Shown here: piece after piece, positions 1 through 6,159 of the stretch | Layout: every line of letters begins with the position of its first letter | Position numbering within the stretch: the first letter of the stretch is position 1 | NCBI GenBank assembly: GCA_023411375.1 | Contig: JAEYOW010000036.1 | Location: 1-10,905, forward strand | DNA from: Bacillota bacterium | Lineage (GTDB): Bacteria; Bacillota; Clostridia; Christensenellales; Aristaeellaceae | Length of the DNA stretch: 10,905 bases | Direction: 5' to 3' | Made by a program: the position numbers and the translations under genes | Notes under the pieces: generated by a model | The model's database searches: none | What the model was told of the DNA's origin: nothing | Seen by the model: the letters and a program-made list of their open reading frames with translations, nothing else

Positions 1-8
1 TGTGCAAC

Positions 9-50
9 AAAAAACCCCGGGGTGGGGCCGGTTGGGCGCCCCAACCCCGG
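9..50 (-). terminator. Intrinsic terminator of the secreted-protein operon
   Basis: Read on the minus strand, a GC-rich hairpin (left arm CCGGGGTTGGGGC, right arm GCCCCACCCCGG, one bulged base) is followed by GGTTTTTTG. It lies 18 bases past the stop codon of the 177-residue gene, in the right orientation to end the two-gene unit 649-1275 / 68-601. Confidence 0.85.
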
Positions 51-67
51 TCGTCAAAGCCTTTGGT

Positions 68-601
68 TTACTTATCCACAAATTCCATGCCGCTTAGCAG
101 ATCAATCGCCCGCTGAATATCCTGCTCGCTAAGCGTGTCAAAGTTAAACCGTTCCACAAACATCTGGATGAAATAGCCCTTATACACCGTGAAAGCCAGC
201 GCGTAGTCGGATTCACTGTCATCCTCGTCCAGCACATACACCAGCGTGCCGCCCGTAGTGATATGGCTGGAGAGAATCGCCTTTTCAAAATTATCAGTCG
301 ATATTTTTTCAACAAGGGCGTTTTGTTCCTCGTCGGACATCTCTGAAATCGTCCTGCCCTCATATTCCTCGCTGAATGCGATCGTCATAAAATAGGTGGG
401 ATTGGCCTCGGGGTCATCGGCGAGCACGTCGATGCAAAGCGTATCGTTGACGCGCTGCTCCATCATGGTGAAGCCCTCAGGAATGACCATGGTAACGTCA
501 AAATCAACGGTGGCCTGCTGCACCTCAACCGTTTCGGCCGTCGCACAGGCAATGCCGAGCAGCATGATCACCGCCGCCAGCAAAGCAAAGCTTTTTTTCA
601 T
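68..601 (-). CDS. Secreted protein of unknown function, 177 aa
   Basis: The N terminus is a clear signal peptide: KK at residues 2-3, a hydrophobic core at about 5-19, and an A-T-A cleavage site at 20-22. The mature protein of about 155 residues is acidic, with no membrane segment and no sortase signal. It opens with a beta-like stretch containing IPEGF, has a central acidic loop (DEDDSESD), and ends in a predicted helix (about 159-173). This order loosely recalls the PsbP/Mog1-like fold of small secreted Firmicutes proteins, but I do not recognise the family. The start is set by GAAGGAGGA at 611-619, nine bases before the ATG. It lies 47 bases downstream of the SH3 gene with no terminator between, so the two are probably cotranscribed and ended by the hairpin at 9-50. 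No function is proposed beyond extracytoplasmic. Confidence 0.85.
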   Translation of the reverse strand: MKKSFALLAAVIMLLGIACATAETVEVQQATVDFDVTMVIPEGFTMMEQRVNDTLCIDVLADDPEANPTYFMTIAFSEEYEGRTISEMSDEEQNALVEKISTDNFEKAILSSHITTGGTLVYVLDEDDSESDYALAFTVYKGYFIQMFVERFNFDTLSEQDIQRAIDLLSGMEFVDK

Positions 602-648
602 TTTTAAATATCCTCCTTCATTAGCTAGTCAGTAGGGGCAACCACAAT

Positions 649-1275
649 TTAATTGACGCCTGCCCCGGTTCCGATGAGATGGTCGCCCGCAAGCGTTGTC
701 AGGAAGCCACGCATAATGAAGCCAACCGAGTCCGTCGACGGGTTACGCACCTGCGCCCACGTGCTGTTTTGCGCGATAACCTCAAGCTCCTGTCCGTCGT
801 ATACACGCTCGTACACAGCCAGCTTTTTGGAAGGCGCCCAACGCAGGTTCACATAGCCGCCCGGAGCGGAAGGCCGCACCAGCACGGTATAGCCGGTTTT
901 CTGAAACCCGGCAAAGCTGATTTCGGAGGAATCGCCGCCGCTGGGGGGCGGATTGGGCTTGGGATTAGGATTGGGGCGGGGACCCGGCTTGTCAAAGGTG
1001 AGATAACGGCTCATCACATATCCGTCCTTGCCGTTGTAGTTCACATACGCCCATGTCCGGTTGTTTACGTAATCCAAAATGGTCACCGAAGCTCCGTAGG
1101 GAATGCCGGCAATCTTGTTGTCCGCATGCGTAACCGGGGCCTTGCGCATGTTCAGGCTCTTCCCGTTGGCGGTGTACACGTAAGCCGTCCATGTCATAGC
1201 CGACGCCACCAGCGGTAGCAGCAGAGACGCTGCCAGCACAATAGCGCAAACCAGGGAAAGGGTCTTTTTTTTCAT
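649..1275 (-). CDS. Secreted protein with two bacterial SH3 domains
   Basis: The 208-residue product has a signal peptide (KKK at 2-4, hydrophobic core about 6-24, probable cleavage after A-S-A at 24-26). Two bacterial SH3 (SH3_3-like) domains follow: about 30-93, with the hallmark LNMRKAP and a closing W-AYV...GYVMSRYL, and about 129-193, with VNLRWAPS and TWAQV...GFIMRGFL. They are joined by a Pro/Asn linker at about 96-114. There is no catalytic domain, so it is likely a cell-wall or peptide-stem binding module acting outside the membrane; SH3_3 domains elsewhere often target peptidoglycan. GGAGGA at 1284-1289 sits eight bases before the ATG. It is the first gene of a probable operon with the 177-residue secreted protein. 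Ligand and partner are unknown. Confidence 0.9.
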   Translation of the reverse strand: MKKKTLSLVCAIVLAASLLLPLVASAMTWTAYVYTANGKSLNMRKAPVTHADNKIAGIPYGASVTILDYVNNRTWAYVNYNGKDGYVMSRYLTFDKPGPRPNPNPKPNPPPSGGDSSEISFAGFQKTGYTVLVRPSAPGGYVNLRWAPSKKLAVYERVYDGQELEVIAQNSTWAQVRNPSTDSVGFIMRGFLTTLAGDHLIGTGAGVN

Positions 1276-1512
1276 TTCGGAAATCCTCCCTCTTCTACCT
1301 GTCGTATATCTTCAACCGCACGTTGCAAACGCGATGGAAGTCGGACACTTCACGGGTATCATACAAACCGGCACCCCAGCGCGGCTGCGTATGCCATGTC
1401 GCAAATACAAATTCAGATGCCAGATGTATTTCGCCTTTTCTTTCAGCTTTTCCTGTATGAAAACTCTTTTTTTACCAAAAATCTTAAAACAAACCTTTTT
1501 TACCAGCATAAA
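1276..1512. other. Noncoding stretch upstream of the SH3 gene
   Basis: It separates the SH3 gene from the hairpin that ends the Cys/Pro-rich gene. It must hold the minus-strand promoter of the SH3 operon, but I see no convincing -35/-10 pair. TATGAT (minus, 1363-1358) resembles a -10 but lacks a matching -35. The part at about 1430-1512 is AT-rich compared with its surroundings. No small gene with a ribosome binding site was found. Confidence 0.4.
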
Positions 1513-1540
1513 GGCCCGCCGCACTTTTATGCGGCGGGCC
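1509..1540 (-). terminator. Hairpin after the Cys/Pro-rich gene
   Basis: A perfect 11-bp stem (GGCCCGCCGCA at 1513-1523, TGCGGCGGGCC at 1530-1540) has a 6-base loop. On the minus strand it is followed by TTTAT, a weak U tract. It lies 30 bases past the stop of the gene 1571-3139, so it most likely ends that transcript, though the short U run makes termination strength uncertain. Confidence 0.65.
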
Positions 1541-1570
1541 CACGAGATGTGCCGGCACGGCCGGCGTGCG

Positions 1571-3139
1571 TCATCTGCGCACGCTCAGAGACCGTACGCC
1601 CACGTTTTTCAGGCAGAGCTCATAATGGCAGCAGGTTTCCACCTCAAGCGCATACGTCCCGGACGGATTCGCCTCAAACGAGAAGCAGTCCATTCCACAG
1701 TTTTGCCAGATCGACAACACCTGCCGCGTAGCCGCATCGCACAGCTTTACGCGCCACAGGCATTGTCCGCTTGGAATAACGCAGCCCGCGATCACACCGG
1801 ATGTCACAGGGCACTCCGGGCAAACGGGACACGCCGGGCATTCGGGACATACCGGACACACGGTAGCAGGCGGACACACCGGGCACTCGGGGCAAACCGT
1901 GGGTTCGGGACATACCGGGCATGCCGGGCACACGGTAGCAGGCGGACACACCGGGCATTCGGGGCAAACCGTGGGTTCGGGACATATCGGACAGACCGGG
2001 CACGCCGGGCATTCAGGAACAGGCGGGCACTCGGGGCATACCGTAGCGGGCGGGCATTCCGGACAAACCGCCGGCGCGGGGCAGACCGGACATGCCGGGC
2101 ACGCCGGACTTTCAGGCTCGGCGGGCGTTTCCACGCTTCCTCCGACCAGCCCTACGCCGCCGCCAAACGGATACCAATGCAGTTCAAACCCGCTGCCCTG
2201 CTGCACCCAAAGCCCGGCCAGCGCCGCGTTGCCCTTGATGCTTCCGCCCGTGGTGTAGGCGTTCCACACCGTGTTGGGCGCAAATACGCTTCCGTAGATA
2301 ACCGATGGAAAGGACAGCCGTACGCTTTTCGCGTTCATCAGCACAAAAAGGGTTTTCGACTCAAGCCCTTCCCTGCCCCACAGCGGCGTGGAAACGCTCA
2401 TCTCGTCGCCGCTGTAAATACGTACGATATTGACGCTGCCCGTGGGAACGTTAAAGGCAAGGTTGCCCGTTACCGAGCCTCCGGCGGGCCATGTAAGGTC
2501 AAACACGTTTTGCGACGCGTCTGTACCGGTAAAAATGTAGCCGTATTCACCCGGCGCGGTTTTGCCGTTCGCGGTCATCCCGGCGAACGCGCTTTGCCAT
2601 TTGTCAAGGCTTGCGCGCGCGTCCGAGAAAAAAGCGGGAACGTTCGCGTTCACGCGCGCCGCGGGGATGCGCCTTGGCACGTCGTAGCTGGAAATTACAT
2701 AGCTTAAGCCGCGGTCCGCCGGCTCCCAGTACGGGCTGCCGTTGGCGGCGTAAAGCTGGGCGAGCGTCTGCCGTTGATTGGCGCTCCCATCCTTTCCAAT
2801 CAGGTAGGTGCTGCCGCTGCCCACCTGAAAGCCGTTACCCGCCGTAAGCGTGTTGCCCACCACCGTCAGCGCGCCCGCAATCGATGTGTTTCCGCCCGCC
2901 AGGAAGCGCACATCCTTGGCGCTATATGGAATGGTCTGCTTCCCCATCCGTCCGAAGCCGATCGACATGCCGCGGTAGCTGCTCGCATTTCTCTGGATCG
3001 CTACGGGGCCTTCCACATCCACCATATTTTCCAGATTTCCAAAGATCAAACCGTTGTAGCCCACGCCGATGCCAAAGGGCTGTCCCTCCAGGTCCTGCCA
3101 TCGCACGTTATCATACGCAATGCCCGTCCATTCCGCCAT
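1571..3139 (-). CDS. Choice-of-anchor-A domain protein with CPxCP repeat tract
   Basis: Residues about 20-326 resemble the choice-of-anchor-A/collagen-binding adhesin-like domain. They open with FGNLENMVDVEGPVAI (the family's 'DVEGRVAVGGN' signature) and close with GNAALAGLWVQQ...HWYPF. Residues about 347-443 are a low-complexity tract of CPxCP, CPPATVCP and CPEPTVCP units with about 26 cysteines. A C-terminal domain (about 447-522) holds eight more cysteines, including a CC pair. There is no signal peptide, membrane segment or sortase motif. Upstream in frame the sequence runs only to a TAG at 3191-3193 with no ATG, so a hidden signal peptide is unlikely. The ATG at 3139 is preceded by GGAGG at 3153-3157 with a slightly long gap of 13 bases. 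The cysteines could form disulfide cross-links or bind metal. Lack of secretion signals plus a sigma-K-like promoter suggests, by inference only, a spore coat or exosporium protein deposited from the mother cell. Confidence 0.85.
   Translation of the reverse strand: MAEWTGIAYDNVRWQDLEGQPFGIGVGYNGLIFGNLENMVDVEGPVAIQRNASSYRGMSIGFGRMGKQTIPYSAKDVRFLAGGNTSIAGALTVVGNTLTAGNGFQVGSGSTYLIGKDGSANQRQTLAQLYAANGSPYWEPADRGLSYVISSYDVPRRIPAARVNANVPAFFSDARASLDKWQSAFAGMTANGKTAPGEYGYIFTGTDASQNVFDLTWPAGGSVTGNLAFNVPTGSVNIVRIYSGDEMSVSTPLWGREGLESKTLFVLMNAKSVRLSFPSVIYGSVFAPNTVWNAYTTGGSIKGNAALAGLWVQQGSGFELHWYPFGGGVGLVGGSVETPAEPESPACPACPVCPAPAVCPECPPATVCPECPPVPECPACPVCPICPEPTVCPECPVCPPATVCPACPVCPEPTVCPECPVCPPATVCPVCPECPACPVCPECPVTSGVIAGCVIPSGQCLWRVKLCDAATRQVLSIWQNCGMDCFSFEANPSGTYALEVETCCHYELCLKNVGVRSLSVRR
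1858..2001 (-). repeat. 72-bp tandem repeat in the CPxCP tract
   Basis: Two adjacent 72-bp copies (1858-1929 and 1930-2001) differ at about five positions. Each encodes 24 residues of the pattern CPEPTVCPECPVCPPATVCP plus four more, so the reading frame is kept. More diverged CPxCP units flank them on both sides. The near identity indicates recent duplication and likely length variation between strains. Confidence 0.85.
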
Positions 3140-3187
3140 AGCCTTCGCTCCCCCTCCTTCTTCAACGCTGAAAACCGCCGTCCCGCC

Positions 3188-3213
3188 ATCCTATGCCCAA
3201 AAGAGGTCCGCGT
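3188..3213 (-). promoter_or_regulatory. Candidate sporulation-type promoter (sigma-K/E-like)
   Basis: On the minus strand, AC (3213-3212), 16 bases, then CATAGGAT (3195-3188) fits the sigma-K pattern AC-N16/17-CATAnnnT known from Bacillus and Clostridia. Transcription would start about 40 bases before the ATG at 3139, leaving the GGAGG site in the leader. No good sigma-A pair was seen on this strand here. The motif is short and can arise by chance. Confidence 0.3.
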
Positions 3214-3222
3214 GCGCGGCCC

Positions 3223-3251
3223 TTGTCTTTGCGCGCGAATTTTGGTATGCT
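3223..3251 (+). promoter_or_regulatory. Candidate promoter of the DNA glycosylase gene
   Basis: TTGTCT (3223-3228), 17 bases, then TATGCT (3246-3251) preceded by TGG forms an extended -10 element. Both hexamers match the sigma-A consensus at four of six positions. It ends 30 bases before the ATG at 3282. Confidence 0.45.
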
Positions 3252-3281
3252 TGCATCATCATTGATGAGGGGGCGACAGCC

Positions 3282-3776
3282 ATGGCGGCGTCACATACGC
3301 GCGTGCTTAATCCCCTTTCGCCCGTTTGGGACGGCCGTTCGCGGGTGCTGGTGCTGGGCGCCTTTCCCTCCGTAAAATCACGCGAATGCGGGTTTTATTA
3401 CGGCAATCCACAGAACCGCTTCTGGCGCGTGCTCGCCGCGGTTTTCGGCGAGTCCGACCCGGCCGGGACGCAGGAGAAGCGCCTTCTGGCGCTACGTCAC
3501 GGCGTCGCGCTTTGGGATGTGCTGGCCGAATGCGATATTATCGGCAGCAGCGATCAGAGCATCCGCAACGCCGCGGTAAACGACGTCGCGGGCTTGCTAC
3601 GGCGCACGGGCATCCGGACCGTTTATTGCAACGGCAAAAAGGCCGGCACAGTTTACCGGCGCTGCCTGGAGCCGATTTGCGGCTTGTCCGCAACGGTGCT
3701 GCCCTCCACAAGCCCGGCCAATGCGGCATGGACGTTTACCCGGCTCGTGGAAGCCTGGCGCGTAATCGCGGAATAG
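3282..3776 (+). CDS. DNA-deoxyinosine (hypoxanthine) glycosylase, UDG family 6
   Basis: The 164-residue protein is about the family's usual length. It carries both diagnostic stretches of the hypoxanthine-DNA glycosylase branch of the uracil-DNA glycosylase superfamily: LGAFPSVKSR (25-34) running into YYGNPQNRFW (39-48), which holds the conserved Asn expected to be catalytic, and LPSTSPANAAW (140-150) near the C terminus. Such enzymes cut the N-glycosidic bond of hypoxanthine (deaminated adenine) in DNA, starting base excision repair in the cytoplasm. The start is the ATG at 3282 with a GAGGGGG site at about 3267-3273; homology begins only after it, although the frame stays open back to 3069. 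It is transcribed divergently from the Cys/Pro-rich gene and converges on the MATE unit, sharing the terminator at 3786-3823. Substrate choice between hypoxanthine and uracil cannot be fixed from sequence alone. Confidence 0.9.
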   Translation: MAASHTRVLNPLSPVWDGRSRVLVLGAFPSVKSRECGFYYGNPQNRFWRVLAAVFGESDPAGTQEKRLLALRHGVALWDVLAECDIIGSSDQSIRNAAVNDVAGLLRRTGIRTVYCNGKKAGTVYRRCLEPICGLSATVLPSTSPANAAWTFTRLVEAWRVIAE

Positions 3777-3785
3777 TCCAAAAGC

Positions 3786-3823
3786 AAGCGCCGCCAAAGC
3801 AATCCAAAGCTTTGACGGCGCTT
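3786..3823. terminator. Bidirectional terminator between converging units
   Basis: Arms AAGCGCCGCCAAAGC (3786-3800) and GCTTTGACGGCGCTT (3809-3823) flank an 8-base loop. On the plus strand one position is a C/A mismatch. On the minus strand the same position becomes a G-U pair, and the hairpin is followed by GCTTTT, so it works better for the MATE side. It lies 9 bases past the glycosylase stop codon and serves both units. Confidence 0.75.
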
Positions 3824-3860
3824 TCACGTTAAAATAGCATTGCGTTTTCCCAACTTCCGG

Positions 3861-3943
3861 CTACTGAAAACAGCGCTCCCTTGCCAGGCTCACAATTTCA
3901 AGTTCAATTCCCTCCGGGTCCAGTGGTCGATAACCGGCTTCAT
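3861..3943 (-). pseudogene. Relic of a glyoxalase/VOC-family gene
   Basis: Behind a perfect AAAGGAGG (3960-3953), an ATG at 3943 opens with MKPVIDH, a typical start for glyoxalase/bleomycin-resistance (VOC) proteins. Two bases later and in another frame (3920-3864) the sequence reads DPEGIELEIVSLARERCFQ and a stop, which matches the DPxGxxLEI ending of the same family. The roughly 100 residues expected between are missing. The simplest reading is a VOC gene collapsed by an internal out-of-frame deletion. Frame-true translation from the ATG gives only 17 residues. It lies just past the MATE stop codon in the same orientation, so it was probably the second gene of a resistance operon. The matching fragments are short, so the family call is moderate. 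Confidence 0.45.
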
Positions 3944-3988
3944 GCCACGCCGCCTCCTTTTTCACTCAGGCCGTCCCGTACGCGCCTG

Positions 3989-5359
3989 CTACCTTGCCAG
4001 TCCGCCCCTCAGATACCGCCGGAAATAGCGGAAGAACATCGCCGCCGTCACGCTGACCGCGATAAAATCCGCGACCGGCTCCGCCAGAAATACCGCGTCC
4101 ACCTTGTTGGGCAGAAAAGCGGGCAGGATGAAAATAAGCGGAATCAGCAATATCACCTTGCGCAAAAGCGCCAGAAACACGGAGGCCTTCGCGTTGCCAA
4201 CAGCGATAAAGGTCTGCTGGCACGCAATCTGAATGCCGAATATTCCGGAAACCGCCATGTAGATGCGCAACGCGTGCACGGTGATTTCCGTCAGCGCCGC
4301 GTCGCTGGTAAACATAGCGGCGAAAATCTGCGGGAAAAGCATCACCAGCGCCCAAACCGTGCCTGAAAAAATCACGCTTGAAATCAGCAGCAGCTTGAAG
4401 CACTTTTTCACCCGGTGCTTGTTGTCCGCGCCATAATTGAAGCTGATAATCGGCTGCGCGCCCTGCGTAAGCCCTTGCAGCGGCAGCATCGAAAACTGCA
4501 TGACGCTGCTTAAGATGGTCATCGCGCCCACGGCCATGTCGCCGCCATAGTTCAGCAGCGAGGAATTAAAGCATACGGAAAGCGCGCTCTCCGTCGACTG
4601 CATGATAAAGGGCGCGAGGCCCAGCGCCACGCAGGGCAGGTAAATTTTTGCGTGGATCGGAAGGTACTCCCTGCGGATTTTGAGGGAGGTTTTTTTTCCC
4701 ACAAGAAAGCGCAGCACCCATACGGCGGATACCGTCTGGGAGACAATCGTCGCCCACGCCGCTCCGCGAACGCCCATATCAAACACAAAGATGAATATAG
4801 GGTCCAGAACGATGTTGCACACCGCGCCCAGCAGCACGGTCAGCATGCTGATTTTGGAAAAGCCCTGCGCAGTGATAAACGCGTTTAAGCCCAGCGCGAT
4901 CTGAACCGAAGCCGTACCGATGGCATAGATGGACAGGTACTCCCACGCGTAGCCGATCGTTACCTCGCTCGCACCGAACATTAAAAGAAGCTGTCTGCCA
5001 AACAGCAGAATCGCCGCCGTCAGGATAACGGCCGTCATCACAAGCGCGGTGGTGCAACTGCCCAAAATGCGCTCGGCCTCTTCCTTTTTTCCGCGTCCCA
5101 TCATAATCGAAGCGCGAGGCGCGCCGCCCATACTCGCCAGCGTCGCGAACGCGGAGATCAGCATGATCACCGGCAGCGTAACGCCTACGCCCGTCAGCGC
5201 CACCGCGCCGATTTCTGGGATATGCCCGATATACATGCGGTCAACCATGTTATAAAGCACGTTTACGATCTGCGCTGTAATCGCCGGCAAGGCTAAATTA
5301 AAAAGCAGCCTTCCTACCGGCTTGGTTCCAAGTTCATTTTCCTTGCTTTGGTTCTCCAT
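3989..5359 (-). CDS. MATE-family multidrug/cation antiporter
   Basis: The 456-residue membrane protein has the usual length and the two-lobed layout of MATE transporters, with about twelve hydrophobic segments. Residues about 17-40 read LLFNLALPAITAQIVNVLYNMVDRMYIG, the typical first helix and loop, and GLTQGAQPIISFNYGA is the conserved stretch in the second lobe, also seen in MepA-like members. These transporters export organic cations or drugs in exchange for Na+ or H+ across the inner membrane. The ATG at 5359 has GGAGGAGA at 5371-5364 at short spacing. It has its own promoter (5393-5421), divergent from the hydrolase/ATP-grasp unit, and is followed by the VOC relic. The substrate cannot be read from the sequence; export of the neighbouring pathway's product is possible but speculative. 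Confidence 0.93.
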   Translation of the reverse strand: MENQSKENELGTKPVGRLLFNLALPAITAQIVNVLYNMVDRMYIGHIPEIGAVALTGVGVTLPVIMLISAFATLASMGGAPRASIMMGRGKKEEAERILGSCTTALVMTAVILTAAILLFGRQLLLMFGASEVTIGYAWEYLSIYAIGTASVQIALGLNAFITAQGFSKISMLTVLLGAVCNIVLDPIFIFVFDMGVRGAAWATIVSQTVSAVWVLRFLVGKKTSLKIRREYLPIHAKIYLPCVALGLAPFIMQSTESALSVCFNSSLLNYGGDMAVGAMTILSSVMQFSMLPLQGLTQGAQPIISFNYGADNKHRVKKCFKLLLISSVIFSGTVWALVMLFPQIFAAMFTSDAALTEITVHALRIYMAVSGIFGIQIACQQTFIAVGNAKASVFLALLRKVILLIPLIFILPAFLPNKVDAVFLAEPVADFIAVSVTAAMFFRYFRRYLRGGLAR

Positions 5360-5392
5360 TTTATCTCCTCCGTGGTTTTAAGCATCTTTACT

Positions 5393-5421
5393 ATTATAGG
5401 CGGAAGCATGCCGGATTGCAA
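5393..5421 (-). promoter_or_regulatory. Sigma-A promoter of the MATE gene
   Basis: On the minus strand, TTGCAA (5421-5416), exactly 17 bases, then a perfect TATAAT (5398-5393). It lies 34 bases before the ATG at 5359 and back to back with the hydrolase promoter. Confidence 0.75.
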
Positions 5422-5436
5422 CGCCTTTTCTCACGA

Positions 5437-5466
5437 TTGACAGGGCCGCGTCCCCCATGCTACACT
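5437..5466 (+). promoter_or_regulatory. Sigma-A promoter of the hydrolase/ATP-grasp unit
   Basis: A perfect TTGACA (5437-5442), 18 bases, then TACACT (5461-5466) preceded by TGC, an extended -10. It ends 34 bases before the ATG at 5501, leaving room for AAGGAGG at 5486-5492. Its -35 is only 15 bases from the -35 of the divergent MATE promoter. Confidence 0.7.
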
Positions 5467-5500
5467 ATCTCGATCTTCGTGCAAAAAGGAGGCGTTTTGC

Positions 5501-6136
5501 ATGTGCCGTGCCGACGAGGTGGAGCGGGCGCTCGCCTATTTCACAGATCCGCACCACCTGTCTTCCTTCGAACTGCTGCCGGGCGCGGGCCGCGTTCTGC
5601 TAAGCGCGCCTCATGCCGTTTTGCAGACGCGCGGCGGGCGCATCAAACAGGCCGAGCGCTATACGGGCATGCTCTGCCGCCTGCTCAACGCGCACGCGGG
5701 CTGTCCGTGCATTTATAAATCACGCCATTTGGGGGACGACGCCAACTACGATTCCGTTAGCGATTACCGCGATGCGCTGTGCGCCTACGCCTCCAGCTAC
5801 TCCATCCGCTATGTGCTGGATCTGCACCAGCTCGCACCTTCGCGTCCCATGGCGCTTTGCATCGGCACGGGCCGGGGCCGCAACCTTAACGGCGATGAAC
5901 GGGCTGTGCCCGTCCTGCGGAACGCGTTTTCCATCCGCAGGCTTATCCCCGTCACGCTGGACGACCCCTTTGCCGCCCTGCGCGAGCACACCGTCTGCGC
6001 CACCGCAGCCGGTTTGGGGGTTGCCGCGCTTCTGCTGGAGCTCAATACCGGCCTGCTCATCGAAGGCGAAGGATCCCGCTTTATGGATGTGATGGACGCG
6101 CTCTACGATGCCATCGCGGCGCTTAACGCCGACTGA
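5501..6136 (+). CDS. N-formylglutamate-amidohydrolase-like metallohydrolase
   Basis: The 211-residue cytoplasmic protein shows the residue order of the N-formylglutamate amidohydrolase (FGase) fold: SAPH (His38), QAERYTG (Glu52), YVLDLHQ (His109) and LLLELNTG (Glu180). By family knowledge the two His and the first Glu would bind a metal and the last Glu would act in catalysis. HutG-type enzymes split the amide of N-formyl- or N-acyl-glutamate, but this protein is shorter, so the true substrate is likely another acylated amino acid or peptide. An alternative is a carboxypeptidase- or desuccinylase-like role. The start has AAGGAGG eight bases upstream. It is the first gene of a unit with two ATP-grasp ligases; the next gene starts 24 bases after its stop. 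A hydrolase beside amide-forming ligases suggests trimming or recycling of their product. The family call is by motif only. Confidence 0.75.
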   Translation: MCRADEVERALAYFTDPHHLSSFELLPGAGRVLLSAPHAVLQTRGGRIKQAERYTGMLCRLLNAHAGCPCIYKSRHLGDDANYDSVSDYRDALCAYASSYSIRYVLDLHQLAPSRPMALCIGTGRGRNLNGDERAVPVLRNAFSIRRLIPVTLDDPFAALREHTVCATAAGLGVAALLLELNTGLLIEGEGSRFMDVMDALYDAIAALNAD

Positions 6137-6159
6137 ACGAATGAAGGAAGTGAAGCCAC

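Noticed and set aside
530..560. Lipoprotein signal (Cys19) in the 177-residue secreted protein
   Set aside because: The residues before the Cys are G-I-A, a poor lipobox, while A-T-A at 20-22 is a good signal peptidase I site.
1358..1363. TATGAT on the minus strand as the SH3 operon promoter
   Set aside because: The region 16-18 bases upstream is GC-rich with no -35-like hexamer, and there is no TGN extension.
1800..2130. Regular repeats as a possible CRISPR array
   Set aside because: The units are contiguous without unique spacers, keep a reading frame and encode CPxCP residues.
1334..2707. Long plus-strand open frame of 457 codons with Arg/His/Gly repeats
   Set aside because: It runs antisense to the Cys/Pro-rich gene; its repeats are the mirror of the CPxCP codons, it has no ribosome binding site, and its composition is not protein-like.
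3069..3281. Upstream extension of the DNA glycosylase frame
   Set aside because: The frame is open but overlaps the start of the divergent gene and both promoters, and family similarity begins only after the ATG at 3282, which has its own ribosome binding site.
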